From: Ustulina deusta
Taxonomy: Eukaryota > Ascomycota > Sordariomycetes > Xylariales > Xylariaceae
Reading direction: 5' to 3'
DNA length: 64,000 nt
NCBI GenBank assembly: GCA_023159155.1
Contig: JAJNNX010000029.1
Coordinates: 547,118 to 611,117 of the forward strand
In this document: piece by piece, positions 24,279 through 36,300 of the stretch
Position numbering within the stretch: the stretch's first letter is position 1
Layout: every line of letters starts with the position of its first letter
The notes under the pieces: model-generated
Told to the model about the DNA's origin: nothing
The model's database searches: none
What the model saw: only the letters and a program-made list of their open reading frames with translations
Made by a program: the position numbers and the translations under genes

Positions 24279-26212
24279 ATGGCCGCATCAATCGTCACCT
24301 CAATCGATCTCAAGTCGTTGCCGCTGGTGGCCCAGGTTGGCTCACTTCCATTTTTCGGCCTACCTGCCTTTGGACCCAGCACTGATGCAGACAATGTGTA
24401 GGGCAAAGTGAGAGAAATCTACGAGGCCAGCGACTCTACGCTCCTTCTTGTCACCTCAGATCGCATCTCTGCCTATGATGTAATCCTGGAGAATGGCGTC
24501 CGGGACAAGGGCATTGTCCTCACTCTGCTCACGAACCATTGGCTCAACAAGGTCCTGCCAGCCCACGTTCCGGGATTAAAACACCATCTGCTCTCATTAA
24601 ACATTCCTCCCACGCTGAACATAAGCTCTGAGGAGAAGAAGCGACTCCGGGGCCGCTCGATGATTGTCAACAAGTATCGTGTCTTTCCCATCGAGGCTAT
24701 AGGTCCGACTCCTGCAAACCCAACCGGCGCTGGGCTGTCCACTGACTCTCGCTGTTCTAGTACGCGGTTACATCACCGGTGGCTCTTGGGCTGAGTACAA
24801 GCAGAAGGGGACAGTGCACGGCATGCATCAGCCCAGCGGGCTAGAGCAATGCCAGGCGTTCCCTGGTGGCCCTATCTATACGCCGTCTAGTAAGCTGCTG
24901 CATTGCCCTCCAAACCTTGTCCAACTTCAGTCCTAGGGGCAAACGCTAATCGTAACTGCTACAGCGAAGGCACCGGTGGGTGGGAAGGACGAGAACGTAC
25001 GCATTCTGAAATCGAAGTTTTTATTTTATCCCCCCCTTTGGCCGGCCTCGGGTTCCTTGTTGCTGCAGACACCCAAGGCTATGTAGAGTGATTGCCGTGA
25101 CAACGAGTACTGACACTCGATTTTGGACAGATCACCCCCGAGCATGCGCGACAGATTGTTGGTGATAAATATGCCGACAAAATCGAGAATCTTGCTTTGG
25201 CCATTTACAAGGCTGCACACGCCTATGCTGTAAGTGGCTTCCCGACCTTTGTCTGGCCCTCAAACACGAGCTAGACAAATCCCAACACTCGACCGGATGT
25301 CAGCGTAGCATTCGACAAATCCCGCGCGTCAATAATCAAGTGGAGATTAATCTACAGACAAGCTCGACTGACTGGTCGGCGATGTAGCTTGAGAGAGGAA
25401 TCATTGTGGCGGACACCAAGTTCGAGTTCGGTGCGTCTCAAACCCAGCAGCTATGCGGCGTTTCGTACTAGCTACTAACAGCCGCTGCAGGCCTCGACGA
25501 GGAGACGGACGAGGTGGTGTTGATTGACGAGGTTCTGTCAGTATTGCCCCTTCTAGGTCCGAATCGATACATGGATGACTGAAATGCTGACAAGCGGATG
25601 CCACCAGAACACCTGATAGCTCGCGATTCTGGCCAGCTGCAGATTATGCCACAGGGCGTGACCAGAAGAGTGTTGATAGTAAGATTGAAACCATCGAGGC
25701 AGTGGTAAAGATGCTAATTCGTCCTGACTTAGAGCAATATTTGCGTGATTGGTTGACTGGTATGCATTTTGGAGACATTCATTTCCCATCCGGGCAAATC
25801 TTTTGCCCTCACATGCCCATGCATGCTCCAGAATATCCCACGGATAAACATCGGCCATAGTTTCTAACTCGCTAATTGTAATAGGTCAGGGCCTCAAAGG
25901 GAAAGAAGGCATTTCGGTATGTTCTTATCAGCCCGTATAAAAGCTGGAATTACTAACCCAACTCAGATGACGGAAGATGTGCAGTACGTGATCTGGACCC
26001 ATTCGTTTCTTGGTTCACAAAATTTGCTGCTCCAATATGCCAAATACTCCTGCATGGTCCCGAAACCCCCAAGCGAGTTGATACTTTTTTATGGGTCGGA
26101 AATCTAACGCAAGGTTTTTTACAGGACCCAAACAAGTGCCAAGTACCTCGAGGCTTTCCAACGCCTGACCGGAGAGACCTTGGACCAGGCAATTGCCAAG
26201 CTGGAAAACTAA
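24279..26212 (+). CDS. ADE1: SAICAR synthetase (phosphoribosylaminoimidazole-succinocarboxamide synthase), 12 exons
   Basis: Catalyses ATP-dependent joining of CAIR and aspartate in purine synthesis, in the cytosol. Exons: 24279-24335, 24402-24702, 24761-24889, 24965-24996, 25131-25229, 25388-25430, 25491-25536, 25608-25678, 25733-25759, 25885-25916, 25967-25983, 26125-26212. All 11 introns (50-158 nt) are GT-AG. The exons sum to 942 nt, giving 313 aa with no stop, the normal family length. Motifs in order: [84 protein letters not shown]. Simple ORF scans see only fragments and the locus looks like a pseudogene until spliced. Exons of 17-46 nt and this intron number are unusual for a filamentous ascomycete. 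Weak points: donors GTTGGC and GTCCGA are poor. Whether it is the only copy is unknown. Confidence 0.85.
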
Positions 26213-27291
26213 CCGAGTCATCCTAGTTGCTAGTATGTACACTACAAGAGGCGGGGACCACGAGTTCTCCTTTAACGCATGTGGAAGAAGACCGCTTCAA
26301 GGGGGTGACTGTTACGGTTCCCATGGCACGGTAGTGGAGTTGCATTTCTGTCGTATTGGGTTGTCGTGTCAAGATTAGCAAAAGAGTAGTACCTAGCGAT
26401 CCTAACCTTTGGGACGACATCAAACGTATCTGGGATACGTACCCATATATCTACCTAGGGATGCAACCTCTCGGTTTCGATAGTGCGATTGCGGACAGCA
26501 TGGCCGTATGAAGTGGAAGTGATCATCACAAGTTCGGAAGCTACCTAGCGTATCTATCCAGCTGCTCTCGGATCACTTCCGCTCTTGGGTGTCTTGCACT
26601 TGATCTCGACAGCTTGCGCGGTGGTTTTGCGCGTGGGAGGCGTTGCATCAATTGACGGTACATGTAGTAGTGTAACCTGACCTCGACGTACACTAATAAC
26701 GGTGTACGATACACTAGAAAGCCTCATGAGCTGGAGAATTAAGGCAATAAACCGGGGTATAGGTGGGTTTTAGCGGCGATCTCCTACCCTTTTCGAGACG
26801 GACCCGGTGCTCGGCTAGGGCTTGGGCGGAGAAATCTACCAAGAGCTGCTCCAAAATACCACGTAAGCCTCGCCGGAAAGGCAGCTGGGCTTGTGTGAGC
26901 AGGGTAACTATTCGCCCAGCAGACCGGTTGCTGAGATATGCCATGCACGTGTTTACAATGCCGCCCGCGACTTGGAAAGGGTGACGAATCGAGTATTCTT
27001 AGTGGTCTACAACTTCGGCGAATATGACAATAATGGGCAGGTCGAAACTTTATTGAGATCTCTGGTCGCATTGGCCCCTATCTCGTGGCACCGATGGAAT
27101 AATACTTCTAAATCGAAACGGACGGAGTCGGAAATAGTATATATAGGTAGTGATGTCCTGCTCAATGGCGCCCGGATATCCTAGACTTCGCGGTCGTCTG
27201 AAGCAGCTCGTCTGAACTCTACTTCCTTCGAGCTCGTCTTACCTCCATCCATATACTAATCCCCCCCCTTTCTACTCGCCAATCAGACAAG
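26213..27291. other. Intergenic, promoter side of the cutinase
   Basis: No gene is supported; overlapping frames at 26714-27184 on both strands lack motifs. The last 60 bases contain a C9/pyrimidine tract just before the cutinase ATG, a common fungal core-promoter feature. Confidence 0.45.
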
Positions 27292-27990
27292 ATGAAGGCT
27301 GCCCTGTTGCTGTCCACCGCGCTCATCGGCCTGAGTTCCGCCGTGCCCATGACCCTCGATCTCTCGGATGAGATGATCGCCAAGCTCAAGTCGGGTAAAA
27401 GTTCGGACGTGTTCGAGGTCTCAGAAACCGGCACGACGTCGAACGAGTTCCTCGAGGGCGGCTGCCGCGACGTCATCTTCCTTTACGCCCGCGGGAGCAA
27501 TCAGGACGGCAACATCGGCGGCTCCCCCGGCCCGCAGACCATCGACCAGCTGAAGGCTCAGCTGGGCGCCGACGTCGTTGCCGCGCAGGGTCTCGACTAT
27601 CCCGCGAATCTGCTGGACAACCTCCGCTCCCAGGGCTGTGACCCGGACGACGCGGCCGACTTCGGCGATCTCATCACCAAGGCCGCCACGGACTGCCCGA
27701 GCTCCAAGCTCGTCCTCGCCGGCTATAGCCAGGGCGCCGCGCTGGTGCACGCGGCCGCCAAGCTGCTTACCGCGGCCGTGGCGAGCAAAGTCGCTGCTGC
27801 CGTCACGTACGGAGACACGCGCAAGAAGCAGGACGGCGGCGTGATTCCCAACATCAACGCCGCTCGGTCGCTCATCCTGTGCCATGATGGCGACCTCGTG
27901 TGCGAGGGCACGCTGATCGTCACCGATGCACACTACGATTACGATGATCTGGCCCCGACGGCCGTTAGCTTTATTGCTAGCAAAGTTTAA
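27292..27990 (+). CDS. Secreted cutinase (carbohydrate esterase family 5)
   Basis: Hydrolyses ester bonds of plant cutin; members of the family also act on other polyesters. Single exon, 232 aa. A signal peptide is clear (MKAALLLSTALIGLSSA, cleavage around residue 17-18). The catalytic triad is complete: Ser146 in GYSQG, Asp201 in GDLVC and His214 in DAHYDY. Four conserved Cys (58, 135, 197, 204) can make the two standard disulfides, Cys58-Cys135 and Cys197-Cys204. The oxyanion region around LYARGSNQDGN is present. GC-rich codon use contrasts with the flanks. The full-length frame and intact active site indicate a functional gene. No intron is seen, whereas some relatives carry one. Confidence 0.95.
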   Translation: MKAALLLSTALIGLSSAVPMTLDLSDEMIAKLKSGKSSDVFEVSETGTTSNEFLEGGCRDVIFLYARGSNQDGNIGGSPGPQTIDQLKAQLGADVVAAQGLDYPANLLDNLRSQGCDPDDAADFGDLITKAATDCPSSKLVLAGYSQGAALVHAAAKLLTAAVASKVAAAVTYGDTRKKQDGGVIPNINAARSLILCHDGDLVCEGTLIVTDAHYDYDDLAPTAVSFIASKV

Positions 27991-28559
27991 AGGAGGGGGG
28001 GAAGCATGAAGTTTGGTTAAATAGGGTTTCTGTTGGGATAATTAGGTAACGCTAATCTTTGGTATATAATATCTTTATATATAACGTATCCGCTTAGATA
28101 TGAGACGCACATGCCTACTTACATGCATTAAACCTTACCGGACGTTCGTCACGTTCCTCTGCGGAATCACTACGGGGAATATATTGTAACCGTAAGTCTG
28201 ACGTTGAGCAGTATCGTATGGAGACCCTTATTTGCTATGTGTCAGCATCTAAGACGAGACCTAGGGCAATCCCATGGTGGCAGATGAAGCTATCCCAGGT
28301 TATTCTCGAGCACGTAAAACCTTACCAGAGCTCATTGCAAGGTTCCCTTGATCTCAAAGTTGGACTCCGCGACCCACATCGCGAAAGTCTCGACAAAGGT
28401 GCTCCCGGCAGCGGTATACTTGTTTCGGCTTCGCCTCGCGCTTAGCAGCGATGGCACAGCTCGGTCTCCGATACTCTAAAACTGCGTCCTAGGCAAAAAG
28501 ATACGCGATGCGAAATTTCTTATTCCGCGCCGCAAAATACCACCAGAGCAGAAGCGAAC
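27991..28559. other. Intergenic, no gene seen
   Basis: 3' flank of the cutinase, with AT-rich sequence at 28040-28090. No supported feature. Confidence 0.45.
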
Positions 28560-29328
28560 ATGGATAGGCGGGGAAAACTTACTCTCCGGGGCGCCGTTGC
28601 CGCTGTACCCCGTCTGCCTAATACGAAGCAGCGATGTGTCGTCGAGGACCCAGTCGAACCTCATGCGCGGCGAGTAGTCCAGCGCCTTGTTGATCAGCCG
28701 GAACGCCATATTTGCGGAGCCCGGGTCGAGCGAGCCCGAAGGTAGTCAGTCAGTCGTTCGCGTCACCCCGACGAAGAACCCCCGCACGGTCCAGTCCGGC
28801 GTGGCCTCGGACGCCGTAGCGCATTACCGTATTGGCGCGGGCATAACCTCCACGATGGTCGCGGAGAAGTGGCAGCTGTCGAGTCCGTGTTCGATACGCA
28901 GGATGGATGTCCGTCTGACCTCGTCGTCGAATTCGCAGGTGGAATCTGTCATCGCCAACTACCTTGTGGCGCGCCTTGGCAGTTGAGAGGTGGCGATGGG
29001 TCGGTCAGTCTGCTGGGAGGTTACGGATGCGGTAACTCACCTCGTCGTCCGACGACTGCCTTCGGATAGGTCCTCGTCGGTCTGATCTGCACGGTATGCG
29101 TGTTCCGCCAGACCATCTTGAACCCAGGCTCGACTGCCGTGCTGCCCCCCTCGCACGCATAGCAGTTATACATCGGCATCAGGGCCCAGTTCGAGGCTGC
29201 TGAAGGCCCATGATTGCGATTCCGCATGCATGCCCGATATCGTTGAGCTGCGGGTAGAGATCTGCTGCGTGCCCAGCGCCCGTGAGAGCGGCGAGGAGGA
29301 CAAGGGACGGAGAAGCCTTGAACGCCAT
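28560..29328 (-). pseudogene. Broken gene for an unidentified secreted protein
   Basis: On the minus strand an ATG at 29328-29326 opens a typical signal peptide (MAFKASPSLVLLAALTGAGHA), followed by DLYPQLNDIGHACG. The frame then stops at TGA. The protein-like reading continues in other frames: NWALMPMYNCYACEGGS...VWRNTHTVQIRP (about 29190-29050), CEFDDEVRRTSILRIEHGLDSCHFSATIVEVMP (about 28945-28845), TPDWTVRGFFVGVT (about 28800-28760), and SGSLDPGSANMAFRLINKALDYSPRMRFDWVLDD... (about 28735-28580). The last segment ends at a GTAAGT-like site. At least three frame changes without matching splice sites point to a pseudogene, although missed introns cannot be excluded. Cys-rich secreted character is visible. 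I do not recognise the family. Confidence 0.5.
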
Positions 29329-29339
29329 TGTAAGGAGCT

Positions 29340-30436
29340 CTTGGTGGACGAGCCAAGGGTTGATATCTAGGGTCGAGAAAATGATCTAGTTAGGATATAC
29401 TATTTTCTCTACCCCTTCTCCCCCTTCTACTCTGGCTATTTGATCCTCTCCCATCCTGTCATGTTTGATCATTTTCGTTCGTTTCCCCCCCTTTATTTTC
29501 CACTTCTAGCCATTCTTGATCTCGCAGTGTCCTCTAGCTGTGGCCTTGCGGTTCCATACGAAACATCCTGGACATGGGCTAGACATGTAGCTACCTACTT
29601 AAGTAGGTAGTAATGTTCGACAAGACAAATCGCCAGCGAAGACGATGTCATCCCTGCGACGTTACAATGCACTCCATGATCTGGACTCCACCACCCCCTA
29701 GCGGAATCTCAATGGTTCGAATCCGGTCCTGGTCGTCCTGCGGCCTGCCATCTTGATCGGGACATTGGCGATGTAAAGCCCTTGCCTTATTCCCACCTAC
29801 CCCTACTGCTTGAACGGATGAAGAAGTTAAATCCTCCTGGACTCCTCCCCGCCCGTACTACTGGGCGGCTATTCAGTGATAATCGGAGTAGGATAGTATC
29901 ATGTCGGCGAGAAGCGAGATAAGCGAGCTCTTACTCCAAAAGTAAATGTATATTTAGAGAATTACACTAGGTACCTAGACAATGTCAGAACTCGACATGG
30001 TGTTATATATTAGTTGCATTTACAGCTTGTAACTAAGACGTAGCCTCTCTCTACTCAATAAACGAAGCCAAGGACATATTCGTTCAAATTGGAAAGCAAG
30101 ACGAGCTCAGCGTTTTGTGCTATTTATCTGAGTGATGTATGTATCATGGAGTAGCGAGAGCGAGGTTTCCTACCTACCTATTTAAGCCTGTATACTCCCA
30201 CCCATATTGCCACAAACATCTAGCTTGATACCATGTTGATAAATACTACTTTGGGCTCACTTAACTCCAGTTCTTTATCGACTCTTGGAGGTCGAATATT
30301 CGGCCACTAATAGTCTGAGAGTAGCCAAGTAGTATGAGTTTGTGTTATCATTGATTGTCTCACGCTGTAAAATAGCGTCACTAGCTAGACAATACTGAAT
30401 ATGTGCAGATGCAGTATCTATGATAGAATCTTGGAA
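29340..30436. other. Gene-free stretch
   Basis: No gene is supported. A perfect 20-bp palindrome lies at 29591-29610. A B-box-like GGTTCGAATCC at 29713 is not accompanied by a tRNA fold. The right end is the 3' side of Lunapark. Confidence 0.45.
29591..29610. repeat. Perfect 20-bp palindrome CTACCTACTTAAGTAGGTAG
   Basis: The sequence is identical to its reverse complement. It is the longest of many CTACC/GTAGG motifs scattered through the intergenic DNA of the window. Confidence 0.9.
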
Positions 30437-31735
30437 CTATGATACCATCTGAGACTTTTTATCACGTCTCTTTGCTCGAAACTCTTGCAAGTTGCGCCTC
30501 GTCTCCGCCTCGCTCTGGGTATTATCGTCGCCCTCCTGTTCGACCTTTACCGCATCACTAGATGGATCGCTATCTCTGTCGTCGGTGCTCCTACTCTCCT
30601 CACGGGTCGTCTTTTTGGAACCCAATACCTCTTGTATGATCTTTTTGCCTTCATCCATCTCGCCGTTGATAGCTCCACAGCCCATACACCTCCAAGCCCC
30701 GACCTCAGCTACATTCTTCACTCCCGGGGGTGCTTGACCGTTCACAAGTCGACATTTGTGACATATCAACACGATGCGGTTCTTGGGCGCTGTTTCGTCT
30801 TCGCCCAGCATAAGGTCTAAGATGCGGTCATACCAGCGAGGGGGGCCGGGATTCATTTCGTATTGATTATAAGTGGGTGGAAGGGGACCCGCATTGGGAG
30901 CGAATTCCTCGATTGGTTGGGGTTGTGGCGATGATGGGATTGGCTCGAGGTGCGAGCGGGAGAACTGGCCTTGCCGGTTCGGAGGTAGACCCGAAGCAGT
31001 CGACGGCCGTTGAATGTTGGCGGTAGGCGGCGGAGGGAGGTGTGTTCTTCCGGTGAGATGGCCGGAGTCGATACTTTGACGATGCTTCTTCCTCGAGCCA
31101 TCGTTGTCCGGTGCCGGCGGGGCTCCTTCGGTTGCATCCTTCGGCTTCTTTGCCCTGTTCCGTTTCTCGTTCGGGCCTCCGTATTTCTCGAGTAATTCGA
31201 GGGTCGAGTCATATTTGGTAGCGTCCTTGAGCCTTTGAATGGTCTTGGCGCGTTCGGCTTTCCGATCCTTCAGGCGGGACTCGAGGGTATCCAGTCGAAA
31301 GCTGTAGTATGCGTTCCCGATTGTGCGGACAACGTAGATGCTAGTCTGGAAGTCAGCATGGGATCCTGGAGCGAGCCAGCGACGGGGTGGTGGCTCTCAC
31401 AGCACGGGCCCGCCGGCCATACCGGTCCATTCCCAGGGACCCAGGTTCTGCCATCCGACCACCAGGGTCAGGACGATGGCGTAAACGAGGTATCCGAAGG
31501 CAAGATAGAGGGTCCACAGGAGCTTGATGCGACGAGAGCTGTTGCGCACATGCTCCAGCTGGGCTTGGGTATTTGTGATCTTGGTGGAGAGGGTCGCGAG
31601 CGTCTTCTCGAACTCGGCCGGGGAGAGGCCATCGCCCTGTTCACGAGTTCGGGGAGTCAGTGGCGAGGGGCCGGGTTCTCAGCGTCGACAAGTGACCAGG
31701 CCAGCGCTTACCTTCCAGGGCCAAATCGACACCAT
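30437..31735 (-). CDS. LNP1: Lunapark (ER three-way-junction protein), three exons
   Basis: Stabilises three-way junctions of the tubular endoplasmic reticulum, opposing Sey1/atlastin-type fusion. Exons: 31735-31712 (only 8 codons, MVSIWPWK), 31636-31401 and 31340-30437, giving 387 aa. Introns are 75 nt (GTAAGC...ACAG) and 60 nt (GTGAGA...CTAG). The second acceptor is the AG of ACTAG, because only this gives GGPVL|IYVVRT. Seen: N-terminal coiled region, two membrane segments (about 47-69 and 79-99), a second coiled stretch (RLDTLESRLKDRKAERAKTIQRLKD), a Pro-rich linker, and the Lunapark zinc ribbon with Cys280, Cys283, Cys305 and Cys308 after PRWYDRILDLMLGEDE. The C terminus is acidic then basic. 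The gene is divergent from the golgin gene, another secretory-pathway gene, across 1.6 kb. Confidence 0.93.
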
Positions 31736-33365
31736 GTTGTTGTCGAGGTGGTGTGCAGGGCTGAATTACAAGATCATGGTGGAAGGGATTTCTACCTCTG
31801 AGAGGGCGGAAGGCGGAGGACGGAAGGCGGAGGACGGAAGGGAGACAGGAGCGACAAGGAGAAGAGACACAGGCAACGGGGGGTGGGAGGCGAGAGGTGG
31901 AGGTGGAGGATAGCTTCGAGTTGTTGGTGCGTTGGGTAGCTATGCCTGTGTATCTACATGGAGGCAGCTGTGTGCTGTAGCCATGGAGGCGGTGGAGGGA
32001 CTCAAAATAGCACCCGCAAAGGGGAGGGCTCTAGGGAGGTATTTCGGGGTAGAAAAGACGGTAAAGAGAATAAAGAGAAGAGAAGAGGAGGGAATATCGA
32101 GAGAGTGTGATGACGATCAATTTTTGGTGTTCTTGTGGTGAAGTGAAATAAATGTGTAGGCCACCTGCCAGACGACGGCTGAGATAGATGGGTGGCTGCA
32201 TCTGCATGGGAATGGGTGCGCTGGTGACGACAGGAAACCAACCAGTGTTCGTTACCTGATACCTAACTTAATCTGGTGCCATATTGGATGACAGCTGGCC
32301 CTCTGCCTGCCCGCCTAACTTAACCTACGCACCTAGCTTTATTAGGTTAGATGGTACCTAAATAGACCTATAATGGATAGGTATGGAACTCCGCTTCGTT
32401 ACCGCCTAGGTACCTTACCGTATCCTAGTAGTGACTGAGGTACTTATTACTGAGGCAGGTTTTAAGTACCCAGGTGCACTTCAATGGTTTGTCTCAGCGC
32501 ATCTCCTGATGAACAAACCGATAAGCAGCGACTGCAGTACCTGAGAACATACCTACATGTAGGTACACTAGGTAGCTACCTCTACCTACTACTGCACATA
32601 TATGCTAAGTAGGTTAAGAGGTTAGGTACCTACCAAGGGCATTGTAACGGCCGTGGTTGCTTCCTACACCGGTAGTTGTTACATAGAGGTACCTAGTAGC
32701 AGGGAGTGTGTGAGATGGATCAGTCTGCTGTATGTATGTATTGAGTTGCACGTGGAGAAGTCTATGTGGGCTGTATACTTATAGTGGGTCAGACCTGCCT
32801 AGGTAGTGTGTCACAGAGCATCTAGGCCTATCTAGGCAGTGCACTTAGCGTGCATAGTGTATGTAACCATAAGCCGTGCCACGCGTAGGCGAGTATCACG
32901 GACAGTGTCTTTGGCGGCCATTTTGGATCTGACATCTTCACCATTCGAATCGAGCCTCAGTCCCTACTTGACTCGACCACCTTGCCCAAGCAATTTCGAT
33001 GGATGACTAATATGATATAAACCCAACAACCACTTAGGACAGTTTGTTCTTCGTCTTTCCTCTCGTATTGTAACAGCCCGGTCTTCCTATCGCAGACTAG
33101 GTCTTGACCAGCTTCCTTTCGAATCGCGGCTTTGGTTGGCGCCTTTCTTGTTTGCGAGCCATCTCCTCAAAATCACATCATCGACCGGTGCCGACAGCGC
33201 CATATTTATGATTTGCGAGAAGCCGTCCACGTTGTGCGCACTTCAGTTCATCGAGCCGCATGGAGGCGAGTCACGTCGCAGGTCCCCAGATCACTGCTGA
33301 GAAGAGAAGAGACGAGACGAGACGAGATAAAGACGAGAGAAAAGAGCGAGGACGAGCGAGCCATC
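31736..33365. other. Divergent promoter region between Lunapark and golgin genes
   Basis: No gene is supported. The Lunapark side is purine-rich (GGAGG runs at 31800-31910). Positions 32260-32870 are dense with TACCTA/TAGGTA motifs, including the 16-bp palindrome TACCTACATGTAGGTA at 32550-32565. A GA-rich tract (AGACGAGACGAGACGAGATAAAG-type) at 33300-33355 immediately precedes the golgin start and is probably its 5' leader. Confidence 0.5.
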
Positions 33366-36300
33366 ATGTTTTCTGTAAGAGCCGTCGCGAACCTTGCTCA
33401 CTTGCTTGCCTACCTACTGAACAACCCACGTGCCACCTGTGCAGAGAATCAAGGATGCCCTCGACCGCACCATAGCTGAAGAGCAGGCCCGTCATAAGGT
33501 TTCCACCGAGCAGAAAGTCAGCGCCAAGAAGTCCGACCCAGGCAGCCCCTCGAATTCAGATCCTGCCGTCTTTGAAGCTGCCTTCAAGCTAGAGGATGAC
33601 CTCGACAGCTCTAGTCGCTCCGGTACCCCGAAGCCCGCCGCCGCCGGAGAGGCTGCGAAGCCGAACGCCGATGACCCTTCCTCTGAAAATAAGAACCCGG
33701 CATACGGTCAAAATGGCGACAGTAACAAGGCTACGCCCATGGATGCACCCGGGGTCCCCTCTGACCATACGCTGCTACCTGAAATCAAGGCGAAGTTGAA
33801 GAAGATGGAAAAGTTGGAGACTACATACGTGGGTAAGCGATAGCACTGTCATGACGCGGCCTGAGATGCTTGGCTAACACCCATTGTGTCATAGACCTTC
33901 TGCGCTCCTATAGGATAGCACATGCACGAGTAACAGCGATCGATCGTTTTGAACGCGCACTCCGAGAAAACACTCCGCTAAGTACCATCAAGGATCCCGA
34001 TGCCTTTGTTGAATATGTAAACCAGTTGAATCTGAAAAGCGACATGGTCGTGGAGGAGCTGAAGCGTGTCTCCACCGATAAAGATGGCTTCAAGAAGAAA
34101 CTCGCGGAAAATGACAAGGAGCTTGCCACCTTGAAAGACGAGATAGCCACTCTGAATGCTGAAAAGGTGGACAGAGCCGCCGCCCCGCCAGATGAGACAG
34201 ATGGCAAGGCTCAGGAAAAGGGAGATGAAGGCGAAGACATGTTCTCTTATGATGACGAAATTCCCAAACTACAAGGCGAGTTGGTTTCGAAGGACGAGGA
34301 GATCGCAAAATTAACCTCAGAAGTCGATACGCTGAAAGAAGAATTAGCCACGGGTAATGAAAGAATCGTCAAGACTGCTGCACAATTGCAGAGCGTCTGG
34401 GATGATGTTATCGAGAAAGAAAAGAAGAAATTTGATGCTCAGCTTGCGGCAAAGGAAGCCGAAATCGTGACATTAACAGCCTCTATTGACGAAACTAAGG
34501 CTGTCCTCAGGGAGATCGAATCAGCTCCCAAGGCAGAGAAGGGGCTGTTGGGTGTTCCATCGGCTATACCAACTACACCGACGACCCCAACAACCGGTTC
34601 GGCCAAAAAGAGGAACAAAAAAAAGAACAAGAAGAAGGGTGGTGCTTCTCAGATACTCACAGACACTGCGCCTAGCGAAACGTCAGAAAACCCACAGCTC
34701 TCTCCCCTTGAAAGTCCGGAGACTGAAGCCCTGAGGGCCGAGGTCTCTAAACTCAAAGAAGAGATCGCCGAGAGGGACTCGCAGATTGGCAAGCTATCTA
34801 ACCAGAGAAAGACTGAGGAGGATCTCCGGGAAGAGATAGAGAACATGCAGGAGAACCTTATCAACATTGGCCAAGACCACGTTGAAGCGAAGGAGCGAAT
34901 TAAAGAACTTGAGAATGAAAAATCAGCACTCAAGTCTCGCATTACTGAATTGGAAACGGAACTTGCCACCTCCATGGCTGCTGCTAAGCAGGCAGAGTCT
35001 GCCTCGAAGTTAGAGACTGAATTTAACTCGATGAAGAAAGAATACGACGAATTAAAGGTCCGATCCCGGACACTAGAATCCGACCTGGGCGCTGCACAGA
35101 AGCTTGCCCAAGAGCGGTTTGAAAAACTGACATATTCCAAGGATTTATTGGCTAAAATCCAACCTGATCTCAAGATCCTCCGGCAAGATTCCGCCGCCTT
35201 GAAGGCTGCTCGAGAAGAGCTTGTGTCCAGGCAAAATGAGCTGCGTGCTCTCGAGAAACGGGAGAAGGAGCTAAAGAACGAAGTGAACCGTGTCCAGCGC
35301 ATATCCTCTGACCGCGAGTCTGAAATGAAACTTCTCAACGACCGACTAACTACTGAGAAGACATCTCGTGCAAAGTTAGAGGACGAGAAGCGGACTTTGG
35401 GTCGCGATTATCGGCGGTTGGAAGCTGAGAAAGTCGAGATAGTTGCGAACGCAGAGAAGACAAGCCGGGAACTCGAGACAGTGCAACTTGACTTGTCCAG
35501 TCTGCGACCAAAGGTCAAGGGACTCGAGGAAGAGGTTGCCAAGCTAAAGAAGGAGAAGAATCTCGCCAAGGAAGACGTTGACTTGAAGACACAACAGTAC
35601 AACAACGCCCAGGGTCTGCTCACTTCAATGCGTGATCAAATTACAGAGTTATCGATGCAGCTGAAGGAGGCACAAAATCAAGCCGAGAGCCTCGAAGAAG
35701 AACTGGCAGAGGTGCAGAAGCATCTTGCCGAAAGAACGCGCGAGGGAGAGACTATGCGCCGAATGCTGGCAGACGTGGATGAGCAAGCCGATGCCAAGGT
35801 TCGTGAGATGAGGTCTCGCATGGAGACGGCGATTGAAGACCGTGACCGAGTGGAAGACGAGTCTTCAACCCTCGCTCGACGGCGCGCTCGCGAGGCCGAA
35901 GAGCTTAAGACCAGAGTGCGCGAGCTAGAGCGTGAAGTCAAAGCACTCAGCAACGAAAAAGACGACCTTGAAGCACGCGAGAAAGAATGGCGTCGACGAC
36001 GGGAAGAACTGGAACAAATTGAGGAGAAGGCCACGGCTGAAACGGAGGACATGCGCTCGACCGTTTCGAGTCTTCGTTCAGCCCTGGATGCGTCTGAGCA
36101 ACAGGTCCGCGACGCAGAGAAGCAAAAGGCTGACTTAAGGAAGCTCCTGGATGAAGCTCGGGGTCGATACGACAGAGCCAATAAGGAACTCAGAAGTGTG
36201 CAGTCTAGGCTCAACCTGGGCAGCGGGTCCAACGTGGCGAGCAGTGGGAGATCTAGTATAGATTCCACGAGAAGCGGCTTGAATGGCTCACCAGCCAAGG

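Noticed and set aside
24279..26212. Interpretation of the SAICAR synthetase locus as a pseudogene
   Set aside because: Rejected after finding 11 GT-AG introns whose removal restores one continuous 313-codon frame with all motifs.
29700..29740. B-box-like GGTTCGAATCC suggesting a tRNA
   Set aside because: No acceptor, D or anticodon stems can be paired at the right distances.
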